Positions 44,105 to 54,057 of a DNA stretch of 64,000 nt are shown in pieces. Below the pieces are notes generated by a model. It had not been told where the DNA came from. It saw only the letters and a program-made list of their open reading frames with translations, and did no database searches. The translations under genes were made by a program, and so were the position numbers. Numbering within the stretch: position 1 is the first letter of the stretch; the number at the start of each line of letters is the position of its first letter. The stretch is from Lepiota brunneoincarnata (lineage: Eukaryota > Basidiomycota > Agaricomycetes > Agaricales > Agaricaceae), in NCBI GenBank assembly GCA_023014365.1, contig JAEBUN010000018.1, positions 921,990 through 985,989 on the forward strand, written 5' to 3'.

Positions 44105-45400
44105 TGGTGGGGTTGTCTAGTTTGTGGGCCCTTTTATATTCTTCAATGACTTCCTTGGCGTTCTCCAGGTTTGCTTCTGGCTCCCAGGAATCCTCAGTGG
44201 GAAGGTATCCTTTCCATCTGACTAGGAATTGATACTTGTTCCGGAATTTTCTGTGGCGCAGTATTGACTCGACCTCGTATTCTTCTTCTCCATTTACAAG
44301 GTCGGGTGGTGGGGCTGTGTTGTATTCCCCATGTGTGTCGTTCTCTTCTGCAGGCATTAGGAGGCTCGCATGAAACTTGTTGTGGATCTTCCATTTGATG
44401 GGTAATTTTAGTTCGTAGGTAACAGGTCCGAGTTTTCTTGTTATGGTGAAGGGACCTTCTCGGCGTTGGGCCAGTTTCTTTGAGGCGTACTGAATTGGGA
44501 GGTTGCGGTTGTCGAGCCAAACCTTCTGTCCAACTTTTAGATTGATATCTGGCCGGTTATATCTTGCAGCCATTTTTAGTCTGGCTTGTTCATGCGCAGC
44601 TTGGGCTTCTTGGCGTATCTTGGCGAGGTATTTAAACTTCTCTCCTATTGCTGGAATGTTCGTTGGCTCCTCGGAGGTCGGAAATCCTTTGGGGCTTGAT
44701 CCATAGAGGAGTTCAAATGGGGTATGTTGGTGTTCAGCGTGTGTTTTCGAGTTGTGGACATATTCCAGGAGTGGGAGTGCCTTTACCCATTTGTTCGGGT
44801 TCGATGAGCAATAGATGCCAAGGTAGAGTTCTATTTCTTGATTGAATCGCTCTGTTTGTCCGTCTGTCTGGGGGTGGTAGGCGGTAGAGAGTGCTTGTTC
44901 GATTCCGAGTTGTTTGTAGAATTCTTTCATGGATTTGGCAGCGAATCTGGGGTCGCGATCACTGAGAACTTTCTCGGGAAGGCCAAATCTAGAGAATAGC
45001 CGTTTGATAAGAATTTCGGCGATCTTGTCCGCGTTGGCGGTTTTCGCAGTAGGTTCTAGAATTATCCCCTTCGTAAGCTGGTCGACCACGACCAGTATAG
45101 AATCATGGGGTCCGTCCGGGGGTAGGTCTGTGATAAGATCCATCGAGATGTTCGAGAATGGACGGGTAGAACGGGGTCCAGGGATAGGTTGAAGCGGTGG
45201 TTTTAGGGGGTGGCGATTGATCTTGTATTGTTGGCAAGCGCCACATCCTTTGACGTAGTTTTTGACAAATGATCGCATCCCGGGCCAGTAGGCGTATTCC
45301 TGGAGTTTTCTAGTTGTTTCTGCGATTCCAGGGTGTCCTGCGGTGGGTGAGTCGTGTACTCTTTGCAGTAAGCGGCGTCTGAGGTGTAGATCTTGTGGTA
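43986..45400 (-). CDS. Element A integrase with chromodomain
   Basis: From about 45400 the frame gives the HHCC zinc domain (HDSPTAGHPGIAETTRKL, then CGACQQYK). The catalytic core follows with D (SMDLITDLP), D (LSDRDPRF) and E (HPQTDGQTERFNQEIE), then the GPY/F-type region (RREGPFTITRKLGPVTYEL). A chromodomain comes next (EYEVESILRHRKFRNKYQFL, then VRWKGY and EDSWEPEANL). The enzyme inserts element cDNA into chromosomes, and in chromoviruses the chromodomain steers insertion to modified chromatin. The frame is offset from the RT ORF: a 1-nt indel near 45400-45410 separates RNase H from integrase, so pol is broken here. The end overlaps the start of the third ORF. Confidence 0.92.
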
Positions 45401-47655
45401 TAAATAGTTTCCTTGAACACGTGGGTGTCCTGAGTCATCTTCTTGGGCGATGTCGGTCTGTTTCTTTTTCTTCCACAGCTCTTTTATTTCCTGTTTAGTA
45501 TTTTCGTCGATAATATGGATATGTTGTGGCTGTTCTGAGGTGAAGAATTTGTCAGGGAGTGCAACGACCTGTTTGTTGTCTCTTGTCTTGGGTTCATGAT
45601 CGGGTCGTCTGGAAAGGGCATCTGCTGGTCCATTTTTCTTTCCAGGGATATGTCGGATTTCGATGTCAAATCGTTGCATGTAGGCAATCCATCGGGCTTG
45701 TCTTCTGCTGAGGTCTTCAGGTTTTCTCCAGCGGCGAAGGTTGTCGTGATCTGACCATACGATGGTCTTGTGTGATGATCCTTCTATGTGGTGGCGCCAT
45801 TCTTTGAGTGCTCGGATAATGGCGAAGAGTTCCTGTTCGGAGCAATGATAGTTGCGTTCGGCTGGTGAGAATCCTTTTGAGAAGTATGCGACTGGGTGTT
45901 TAACTCCATTGTTGTCGCGTTGAAGTAGGACTGCTCCTGATGCAAATAGTGATGCGTCGCATTCGATTTCGAAGGGTTTGTCTCGGTCGGGGACCATTAA
46001 TACCGGTTCGCTTTGGAATTTTCTTTTGAGAGTATCGAAGGCGTTCTGGCATTCTTCTGTCCATTCGAATTTCTTGGTTTTGGACATTAGGGCATTGAGA
46101 GGTTTTGCCCATGTGGCGTATTGGTGTATGAATTTTCGATAGAAGTTGCAAAATCCTATGAATTTTCGTACGTCGCGCGGGGTAGTTGGTGTTGGCCATT
46201 CAGCGATGCCTTTGAGCTTTGCTGGGTCCATCGAAACTGAGTCGGGAGTGATAATAACTCCTAGATATTCGAGTCGTTGTCGTTCGAATTCGCATTTCTC
46301 GGTTTTGAGGTATAGATCGTTGTCCTTGAGTATCTTGAGTACTTCTCTTGTGAGGCGTCGAAGTTCTTGTTTTGTTTTTGCGTGAATGAGGATGTCGTCC
46401 ATGTAAACGATTACTCCTCCATTGTCGATGAGTTTTCGGAATAATGAGTCCATCATGGTTTGGAATGTTGCTGGGGAGTTACACATTCCAAAGAACATAA
46501 CCGTGGGTTCGAATAATCCTCGGGGTGTCCTGAAGGCTCCTTTCCATTCATCTCCTTTGCGTATGCGGATGTTGTTGTATCCTGCTCGTACGTCGAGTTT
46601 GGTAAAGTATTTTGATCCTCGGAGTTTGTCGAGAATATGAGAGATGAGGGGGAGGTTGTACGCATTTTTGACGGTATGCTCGTTGAGGTACCTGTAGTCT
46701 TGACAGGGGCGTAGTTTTCCATCTTTCTTTCCTACGAAGAAGAAAGGTGATGCCATTGGCGATTCGGATGGTCGAATGTATCCCTTTTGAAGGTTTTCTT
46801 CTAGGAACGTGTCGAGTTCCTTTTCTTCATTGAGGGAGAGTCGGTAGGACTTCATGGCAATTGGTTTGAATGATTCCTTGAGTTCAATTTTGTGATCCCA
46901 TGGTCGTTGTGGGGGGAATCGTTCGGCTTGTTTCTTGCTAAATACTGGGAGGTATTCGTGGAATTCCGTGGGTACGACTTTTCTTGGGTCGTCGTTTTTC
47001 TTTTCTCCGTGTTGTACGGCGAGGAATTGTGATGCGGAGGCTTTGAAGTTGATTTCTTCGAAGCTTGTGGGCTCTAGTGTGGAGATGTGGTTGAGTTGGT
47101 CGTTGTAGATCCAATCGGGTTCCATGGATTGGATGAGTTCTCGGAATATAGTGTTGTCCCAACGTTCGTTTCTCCAGCGTAGTTGTTTGGCATCCCAGTC
47201 GATGTCTGGGTTGTGTTCTGCAAGCCAAGGGAATCCAAGGATGAGTCTTGGGCTTCCGAGGGAGACTACTTTTGGTTTGATCTCCATATTCTTCCCGTTA
47301 ACCGTTAGGTTGAGGGTCGTGTAGTGGGTGGCTGTTCCATTTTCGTTAACAGATCCATCGGCATTTCGTACTTCGATGGGTCGATCGAGGGGTGTTGTTT
47401 TGAATGAATGTTGTTTGACCATTCCGGGGTCAATGAAGTTTCCTGCTGCTCCTGAGTCGAGTAGGGCGAGTAGTTCCACGCTTTCGGGTCCTTCCTTAGT
47501 GAACTTGTGTTTTCGGATTCGACAGGGTAGATGTATTACGCGTGCTGACGATTCCTGTAACTTTACAACATTAATATCATTTTGTGAATAGGAAAGGGAA
47601 GGAGGTCTTTGTGGAGGGCTAGACGTGGTGGCTAGTCTCCTTAGGCAAAATCCTT
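45203..47655 (-). CDS. Element A protease, reverse transcriptase and RNase H
   Basis: The frame is open from about 47655 with no obvious ATG; the codon at 47479 is GTG. Retropepsin motif LLALLDSGAAGNF lies near 47450. RT follows, with LRPCQDYRYLN, FTKLDVRAGYNNIRI and the catalytic YMDDILIHAK (near 46400). RNase H follows, with FEIECDASLFASGAVL, ELFAIIRALKEWRH and the GPADALSRR end. It converts element RNA to cDNA in Gag particles. The last 60 residues before the stop at 45203 are out-of-frame integrase sequence, because of the indel near 45405. No other stop was seen. Confidence 0.92.
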
Positions 47656-47683
47656 AACCAGAGGGGCATCTGGGTGGTTGGAT

Positions 47684-49503
47684 TCATTTGCAAAATGTTC
47701 GTAGATGTCCTCGACTTCTTCGTCGGTTGCATCTTCTAGTATGTTGTATAGCGAAGTTCTTTTTCCTGTAGCTTACTTGTCTTCTTCTGGATATCGCATT
47801 TGACCGGTTTCTGGCATCCAAATTGCGGGGTAATTCGGATCGGCGATATATTGTCTTCTTGGTGGGGCATTCGCGGGCGAAGTGTCCAGTCTTGCGGCAG
47901 TTGAAGCATCTCTTTTCTTTGAGATCCTTTCTTTGGGCGTCCGTGAGGATTGCATTGAGGGCTTCGCGGGTGCGTTCTTGTACCAACTGGTGGAGTCTGT
48001 CTTCTTCGGTCTCCTCGTCTTCATCAGCTTCCTCGGCGAGTAGATCTGGCTCGTCCTCAAAGTCGAGGTTGTAGACTGCTTCGGTGAGTTGGTCAATATC
48101 CATTGCGTTAGGGTCTGTTGCTTGATAGGGCAGTGGGACACGGCGCGTAAAAGCATTTCTTTTCCCTTTAAATGGGCGAGTGCGCGAAGTCGTTGGAAAC
48201 GAGGGAGTTCCTCGAGTTTGCATATAGTCGCGTTGAGTTTGTAGTATTTGATATGCTGTTCGAGCTTGCTTGAACCAGTCGCTGAGTTTGTTTCCTGGAT
48301 TGAGGCTAATTGTCTTGATTGCGACGGGGCGATCCAGCCCGTTCTTGAAATAGTTGACCGCCGCCACTCCATCTCCAAGGTCGGCCTGATAGGCAAGTAT
48401 CTGGAACTGGGATATGTAATCGTCGATATATCGTCCATTCTGTTTGAGGTGGCGGATTCTGTCCATTGCGTCGGCGGGGACATTGTTTGGGGCGAAGGAT
48501 GTATCGAGTCCTTCGAGAAATTTCTTCCATGTCGGAAGGGTCTGGCTTCCATCAAGTTCTTTGTTTGATTCCAAGAATGCTCCTCTCCATGTTGCGGCGG
48601 GGCCGGTGGACATGTATGAAAGGGCGAATTGTATCTTGGTCTTGTCATCGGAAAAGGCTCCTGGCTTTGCATCGATGTATAGTTGTACTGCGTCCTTCCA
48701 GAGGCGGAAGTAGTCGGTCTCTCCATTAAAGGTTGGGGGTGTGTTAATTTTTGCGGAGGAGGCCATATTGTTAATGTCAGAGGTTGTGGATTCCTCGTCG
48801 GAAGTGTGAATAGACCCGGTAGTGGGGCTAATTTCGGATGGTTCGGATTGTACAGGGGAACTGGATCGAGGCGGTGAGTGTACCGGTGATCCAAGTGGTG
48901 ATGTGAGGGGTGAGAATGTTCTTGGGGGTTTCTGTTGCGAAGTGTAGTCGCTAGTTCTTGTACTTGTTGAGGGTTGAGGACCGGAGGATGGGGTAGATGT
49001 TCTATGAATCGGCTCCCCGAGCTTTGAGCGGGTAGAGGTGGCAGTTCTTTCAGGTGGTGGTTGTTTAGGTAGGGATTGAAGAACTGATGCTGGGGGTGCT
49101 GGGTATCCTGGGTCTTCTGTTCGACGTTGAACTCTCTCGGTAGGTTGTGTAGGGTACGGTGCGGAACCAGAGGGTGAACGAGTGAGGGGTATAGGTTTTG
49201 TTTTCTTTTTAGGGTCCGTGGTGGAGGGGGTGTGAAGTCGGGTTCGGAGTCGGTTGTCGACCAGTCAGAACTGTTGGATTCTTCGTAGTCGGTGGCAAGG
49301 GGGTCGTTTCGGTTTGTAGACAGGGTGAAGAGGGAAGAAGTCGAAGGTGAAGGTGAGGGTGAATAAACAACGCTTGCGGGTGCGTTATCCCAATCGACGC
49401 TTGAAGGTGCGGATGACCTGTATACAACGCTTACGGGTGCGTTATCCCAATCAACACTTAAAGGTGTGGATGACCTATCAACGCTTTCGGTGCGTCTGAC
49501 CAA
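47684..49503 (-). CDS. Element A Gag, with two compensating frame shifts
   Basis: The capsid domain starts near MASSAKINTPPTFNGETDYF (48766) and ends at the zinc knuckle CFNCRKTGHFAREC (about 47880). The same frame is open upstream without an ATG to about 49260 and reads as a Ser/Pro/Thr-rich N-terminus. The other frame, starting at 49503, reads coherently up to about 49215 (SVDWDNAPVSVVYRSSAPSS, an imperfect 19-residue duplication) and again after the knuckle (RQYIADPNYPAIW, to 47773). The simplest reading is one Gag of about 600 residues with a 1-nt change near 49215 (by a GGAGGGGG run) and a compensating one near 47850. Gag forms the particle and binds RNA. Confidence 0.8.
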
Positions 49504-49679
49504 GGGTGCAGAGGGTATGGTGGCCTGCTCTACGGGGGTGTATCACCGGACAGCGACAAGGCGTGTCGTCAGATACGGTTGGCACTCGGATAGCGATAAA
49601 GCGTATCGTCTGCCGGTGTGGAAGGGTAGCGACAAGGCGTACCGATACCACGGGGTGTACGATGGAGTTCGTCCAAAGG

Positions 49680-49693
49680 AAGCTTTAATCTAA
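49680..49693 (-). promoter_or_regulatory. Element A primer-binding site, self-priming type
   Basis: Adjacent to the 5' LTR on the minus strand, TTAGATTAAAGCTTCC does not begin with TGG and does not look like a tRNA 3' complement. Its 12-nt core AGATTAAAGCTT is the exact complement of AAGCTTTAATCT at 49874-49863 within the same LTR, about 35 nt downstream of a TATA box, i.e. at the expected transcript 5' end. This is the Tf1/sushi self-priming arrangement. Confidence 0.7.
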
Positions 49694-50389
49694 TGTTATG
49701 ATCCGTGCTCCTTCTGTATCCGAGGATAACTGGAGACGGCCTTCAATCACTCTACAAGGTGTCCGAGACGGTTGGCCTTATAGAGCTTAGTGGATCGCGC
49801 TCAATGAGATAACGAGGGAAGACGCCAAGTTAAGGCAGAGAGGTAAACGACCGCTGTTAACAAGATTAAAGCTTAGGGCTTTAATCTCTACTTGTACAGG
49901 CCTTATATACCTATGAGGTGCTATATACTCGTTATAGGTTACTTGGCTGTTCTACTGGTCGTACGCAGTCCTGACCATGATGCACATCTCTGGCTGATGG
50001 CATCCTAGCGTTATTTATATTACAATGAGTCAGTACTCTCGCTACTGCTGTGCGATGTTCCATCGCTTTCCTCTGACTCATAATCTCCTTCTCCGATTGT
50101 ATCTCCATGGAGTCTTCTCCATTCTCGCTCTCCATTCTCTCGGTGCTTCCATCCGTATCGGAGGTTGGATCGGTGATCCATGGTTATCTTCCTCGTCCTC
50201 GGGGTATTCCATATATCCTCCAAGGTTATCTCCATTCCTGCTTCTCTCGCCAGGTCCTGCATGGCGGTGTAGTACTCCCCTTCCTCGTCTTCGTATTCTT
50301 GTGCCCGTAGTTGGTCTGTAGTCTCCTGTACCCATCTTGTAAAGTCGAATAATAATTCTTGTTCCTCCCGGTCTGGACTGTTCATAACA
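49694..50389 (-). repeat. Element A 5' LTR
   Basis: 696 bp. Three 1-bp deletions and one 1-bp insertion relative to 42150-42847 break its acidic ORF. It is the promoter LTR in pol sense. Confidence 0.95.
49863..49909 (-). promoter_or_regulatory. Element A core promoter and transcript start region
   Basis: TATATAAGG (49909-49901), then AAGCTTTAATCT (49874-49863) at typical start distance. An inverted repeat AGATTAAAGC...GCTTTAATCT surrounds the start. The same arrangement is present in all four element A LTRs in the window. Confidence 0.6.
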
Positions 50390-50394
50390 ATTTC

Positions 50395-51072
50395 TACCTT
50401 GCCCTGGGTTATGGGTTTTTCTCTGATTAATGAATGGCAATCCGGCCAGACGTGTTCCGTGCTCGCCTGCATTATTCTGCGTCCACGCGAGCGCGTTAAG
50501 ACTCCGGATCAATTATGATCGGAATGTATAGCGGATGGACAGTCCCTTGATCCGTTGTAATTAATCTCAGTTAAGCAATAGGCCGAGGTGCCGGGACCCA
50601 CAAAGCACTCGTTAATTAGGAGTCTTTGATATTTCTAGGGTTTTTGGGCATCGGGTGTCGCCTCCCGAACGTTGAACGTTCCGTTCCGTGGTCCGGTCAT
50701 CATTATTGGGCTCGCTTTCGACGTAATACTCCTGCGACAGCCGCTAGGTACATTCTTTATATTCAAACGCATCCGGGTTCATCAGAAAACTGCTCGTAAG
50801 GTCCCTTGATGCGACCGGAGTATACTCGATAGACTATGTAGAGTCCTGAATCCCTCTGGAAAGCGTTCCGATAGTTTGGTTCACTAAGCTTAGTGATAAT
50901 GAACTGGTTTGAACACTTCCAAGGCTCGAATATCCTCAATTCGGTCGAACTGGCTACTACGGGACATAGTACCAATCCTCTATAGAGTTCTTTAATGATA
51001 TAGCCAATGATTCTATGTAGAGAATCGTTCCGGAGTACGGAATTCATGTATAGGCGTGAAATCGGCGTATCA
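50395..51072 (-). repeat. Inner family-B left LTR, second part
   Basis: Continuation after element A. It contains CACTAAGCTTAGTG (50882-50895) and a minus-strand open frame (51047-50763, 94 aa) present in all family-B LTR copies. It ends ...GGCGTATCA at 51072. Confidence 0.9.
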
Positions 51073-51081
51073 TCTCCCCCT
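51073..51081 (-). promoter_or_regulatory. Family-B polypurine tract
   Basis: AGGGGGAGA on the minus strand, directly against the left LTR. It primes plus-strand cDNA in pol sense and fixes pol orientation as minus. The same tract lies at 40046-40054 in the outer copy. Confidence 0.8.
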
Positions 51082-51397
51082 AACCAATTGCTGACTGTCC
51101 TCAGTCATTATCTCCTTCAAATTCGCAGAATCTGAGTCTCTCTGACGCGCTCTATGGTCTAGAACGTTCACCAGCTTCGAGGGTAGCGCACTTTCGCTAA
51201 GCTTATTCCAAATGATGTCATGTCACCGAGTTTAAATGTATAGATCAACTTCTTGTTGCTATAGCTTAAATTTTTATCTCTTTATTGGGTCTTTTAAATG
51301 TCCCAAGTTCTCGTTTCCTCTCTTTCGTTCTCCCTCTCACTCTTTATTCGTTTTATCCTGCTCGCAGATCACTCCTTAACGCCCACTTCTATCAACA
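51082..51397 (+). promoter_or_regulatory. Likely promoter of the antisense Zn2Cys6 gene
   Basis: TAAGCTTA at 51198, AT-rich stretch with cttaaatttttatctc near 51265, then a pyrimidine tract (51313-51350) ahead of ATG 51398. Conserved with the outer copy. No clear TATA box. Confidence 0.45.
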
Positions 51398-53436
51398 ATG
51401 GACAGAAACACGCGCAGCAGCAAACGTGCCCGATACGAAGTAGACACGGACTCCTCCTCTGGTGAGTAGAGTTCGTGTTACAATCATCTTTGTTTTTCCT
51501 CACACTGTCCTCAGACTACGCTGGGCCTAGCACTGCCCCTCCGGCCTCTCAGGACGCGCCCTCTTCGTCGATTGCGCAACGTAAGTCTCTTTTCTCTCGC
51601 TCTCGTTGTTTTCCTCATGCTTTCTTTGTCCTTAGGTCTCACTATTCGCCTCCCGGCGCGTCGCAACCTCCTTCCTCAATGGGAACCACCAGCACCACGT
51701 GTTAGGAGAGCTAGAGGAGGGCGAGTGGGACGAGGAGCTCGCGGAAATCGCCAGGGAGGTGTGGATAGGACCCCTCCCCCACCGTACTCGCCGCCCCGCG
51801 AACCAACCCCTCGGCCGGCCACTCCCCTGTCCACTCCTGTGCCGCGACGCGTCATCTCGATCGCGTCACTGTGCAATCCAACTGACGAGAGTTCTGCCGG
51901 ATTGTCCGCAGAACTTTCGTTAGGTATCCCTGTCGGCGGGCCCTCTGGTGGATTATCCACAGAGGCTCCGTCCAGTTCAATGTTGCTGCCCCCTCTCGCC
52001 ATCTCTCTGCGCACCCTGGACGGTGAAGGCTCGCTGGTGCTCCCTCCCCTGGGTATTGCGTCAGGTTCAGAGGTGCCGGGCCCTTCAACAAACCGCCCCT
52101 CCTCTCCTGTAGCCTCTTCGGCTACTTCTACGCGTAAGCTTAAGCCTTTTTCTGCTTATTTCTCCGCTCCTGCTAATAGTGTGCCTCATAGCTCGTATCC
52201 CTGCCGCTCTCAAAGGCAAGCAACGTGCACAGTCATCTGCGCCGCCCCCGTCGCCTCTGTTCCTGGCGAGTTCAAATTCGCCATCGCATTCTCCGGTCCC
52301 AGAGGTCTCCCAAGAAGACCTCTTCAAAATTTTTAACTGGTCCTCTACCCTGGTCGAGCGGAACGCATTGGCCTCTCCCAGGTGTCCTACGCCCTCGCTT
52401 CCTCACTTGGCTTCTGCTTCAGTCGAGTCTCTCCCAAGTCCCGCGGAGGCCTCGCCTTCTCCAGATTTGGAGCTCCTCTTGGAGCCTTCGCCTGTTCCCC
52501 AGGAGCCGGCGTTCGTTTTTCAAGACTCATTCTTAGCTTCTCCAACCCCCGTCCCCTCTCGTTTGCCGAGCCCGGTGGTCCCAGACACATCCCAGTCCTT
52601 GCCTCCCCAAGCCGGACCTTCAGGGTCGCGTCGCGCGCGCGTAACCCTACCGAAGAAAAGCTCTAACACGCGCCCAAAGAAATATACTCCCCGGGCGCGC
52701 ATCCGACGTTCTGAAGCCGAAATAATCCGGGATCATGGATACCGGCACCCAGTCCCGCTCTTTTGTGAGGACTTTTCTAGGCTGCTGGCAGCTAGCCAGC
52801 TTTCGGTACGTTCTCCAAGTTTTTCTCGTGTTTCCTTATTAACTGTTTTGCCCCTTCCCTAGTACGTGCCGCCTCGGTCTCGGTGCACTACTTGCGCCGC
52901 TCGTAAGTTGGAGTGCGAGCCTCTGGGCAAGGGTAAGAAGTGTCGCAGCTGCGACCTGTACAACTACCCCTGTACCTTCGCAGACCATCCGCGAGTCTCG
53001 GCTGGCGTTGCGAACGCCCTGGTCACGTCCTCACTGACCAGTGAATACCGTAAGTTTCTCTGTTCACTGTTTTTCCCATTTATTCACTTTTTATTTCCCA
53101 GATCTTGCTGCCTTCGCACGTGTTGCGTCCTCCAGCTTGGTCAGTCTGGAGGCCAATCGTGTTGCCTACGAGGCATCGGCCTTCCACCACCGCCGTGTAA
53201 TCTACCAGTTCGTCCAGGAGATGCAAGCTACCAGGACGGCCTTGGACGGTAACGACGTGGCGTTCGTGGAGATGGGTATGGCCGAGTCCCTCGAAGACGT
53301 CCAGGCGTTCTTCGAGTTTGCTGACAACTTTCCGGGGGTCCCGACATACGAAGAATTCGAGGAGCTCAAATCGCTCCTCTTCCTCGCTTTCCCGATGACT
53401 CAGGATCCGGAGTCTGTCTTGGAGGACTTGAACTAG
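51398..53436 (+). CDS. Antisense spliced gene 1 of family B: 587-aa protein with C-terminal Zn2Cys6-type cluster
   Basis: Six exons: 51398-51461, 51515-51580, 51636-52133, 52192-52805, 52863-53049 and 53102-53436. Introns are 52-58 nt with standard signals, total coding 1764 nt in frame. Residues 1-45 are short and polar (MDRNTRSSKRARYEVD). About 45-330 is Ser/Pro/Arg-rich. About 345-412 is basic (RPKKYTPRARIRRSEAEII) and contains LFCEDFSRLL. Cys422, 425, 432, 441, 444 and 451 form C-X2-C-X6-C-X8-C-X2-C-X6-C, the spacing of fungal Zn2Cys6 DNA-binding clusters, here unusually near the C-terminus. A helical tail follows (residues 460-587). It lies antisense to pol between integrase and PPT. The outer copy has the same gene structure. 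A nuclear DNA-binding role is inferred from the cluster only. Confidence 0.88.
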
Positions 53437-54057
53437 TGCCTGCTTCCCTTTCCTCTCTTGAATGTAATATATCCTCTTGTCCTGTATATAGTTACATTTC
53501 GCTTAACGATTCTTGTCTCTTGGTATCTTTCTGAGTTAAGCTTAAGGCCCTTCTGGAATATCCCAAGCTAAGCTAAGGCTTCCAGCCGCTTATACGCTCA
53601 TCAGATATTTCTCTGATACTTCTGCTATGTTTATTGACATCTCAGCGCGCCACGATTCGCCATGTGTAGTGAACCGGTCATCCGTTCCGGCTTCATTTAC
53701 AAGCCCGAACCCGAACCAGCCTGTACACGGGGTTTGACGCGCCATTTGCGCCACTTGGGGCCCGTCTCCCCCTAGCCAAATTGAAATCGGTGCCCTCACC
53801 GTTCCATCCGAATCCCTGTGCACACTGATAACCGCGAGACCCTGGCGACCTGTTACCCAATAAGGCAACTGTGGTTCAGCTAGTCTGTCGAAGGCTGGCT
53901 ACTCAAGATTACAGGTTTCCTAGGCCTCTCAGGTCATAAGCTTAGGGTGGAGGGTGCTCTTTATCCACTCGTCATGATTCGTCATCACTGCCGACAGCCT
54001 TTTCTTATAAAAGCGAGGGAGCGACGTCTCATTCTAGCAGACACTCTTTGTAAGAAA
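53437..54057 (+). promoter_or_regulatory. Spacer between antisense genes, with promoter of gene 2
   Basis: Contains TAAGCTTA at 53537 and 53937 and a TATAAAAG box at 54006-54013, about 50 bp before ATG 54058. A minus-strand frame (53868-53590) was not considered real. The first 100 bp probably hold the gene 1 3' UTR. Confidence 0.55.

Larger units (their letters stand above)
42150..50389 (-). mobile_element. Element A: 8240-bp chromodomain Ty3/Gypsy, complete with TSD ATTTC
   Basis: LTRs 42150-42847 (698 bp) and 49694-50389 (696 bp), each TGTTATGA...TCATAACA. Target duplication ATTTC at 42145-42149 and 50390-50394. Minus-strand order: 5' LTR, self-priming PBS, gag, protease-RT-RNase H, integrase-chromodomain, a third ORF running into the 3' LTR. 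The right LTR has three 1-nt deletions and one insertion relative to the left. Gag and pol each carry frame changes, so this copy is probably inactive. Solo LTRs of the same element are at 7617 and 17807. Confidence 0.95.

Noticed and set aside
43205..45192. Plus-strand ORFs over element A pol and third ORF
   Set aside because: Shadows of strong minus-strand coding with known domains.
53590..53868. Minus-strand 92-aa ORF between antisense genes 1 and 2
   Set aside because: No motif, no counterpart testable in the outer copy, and it overlaps the likely 3' UTR and promoter of the plus-strand genes.
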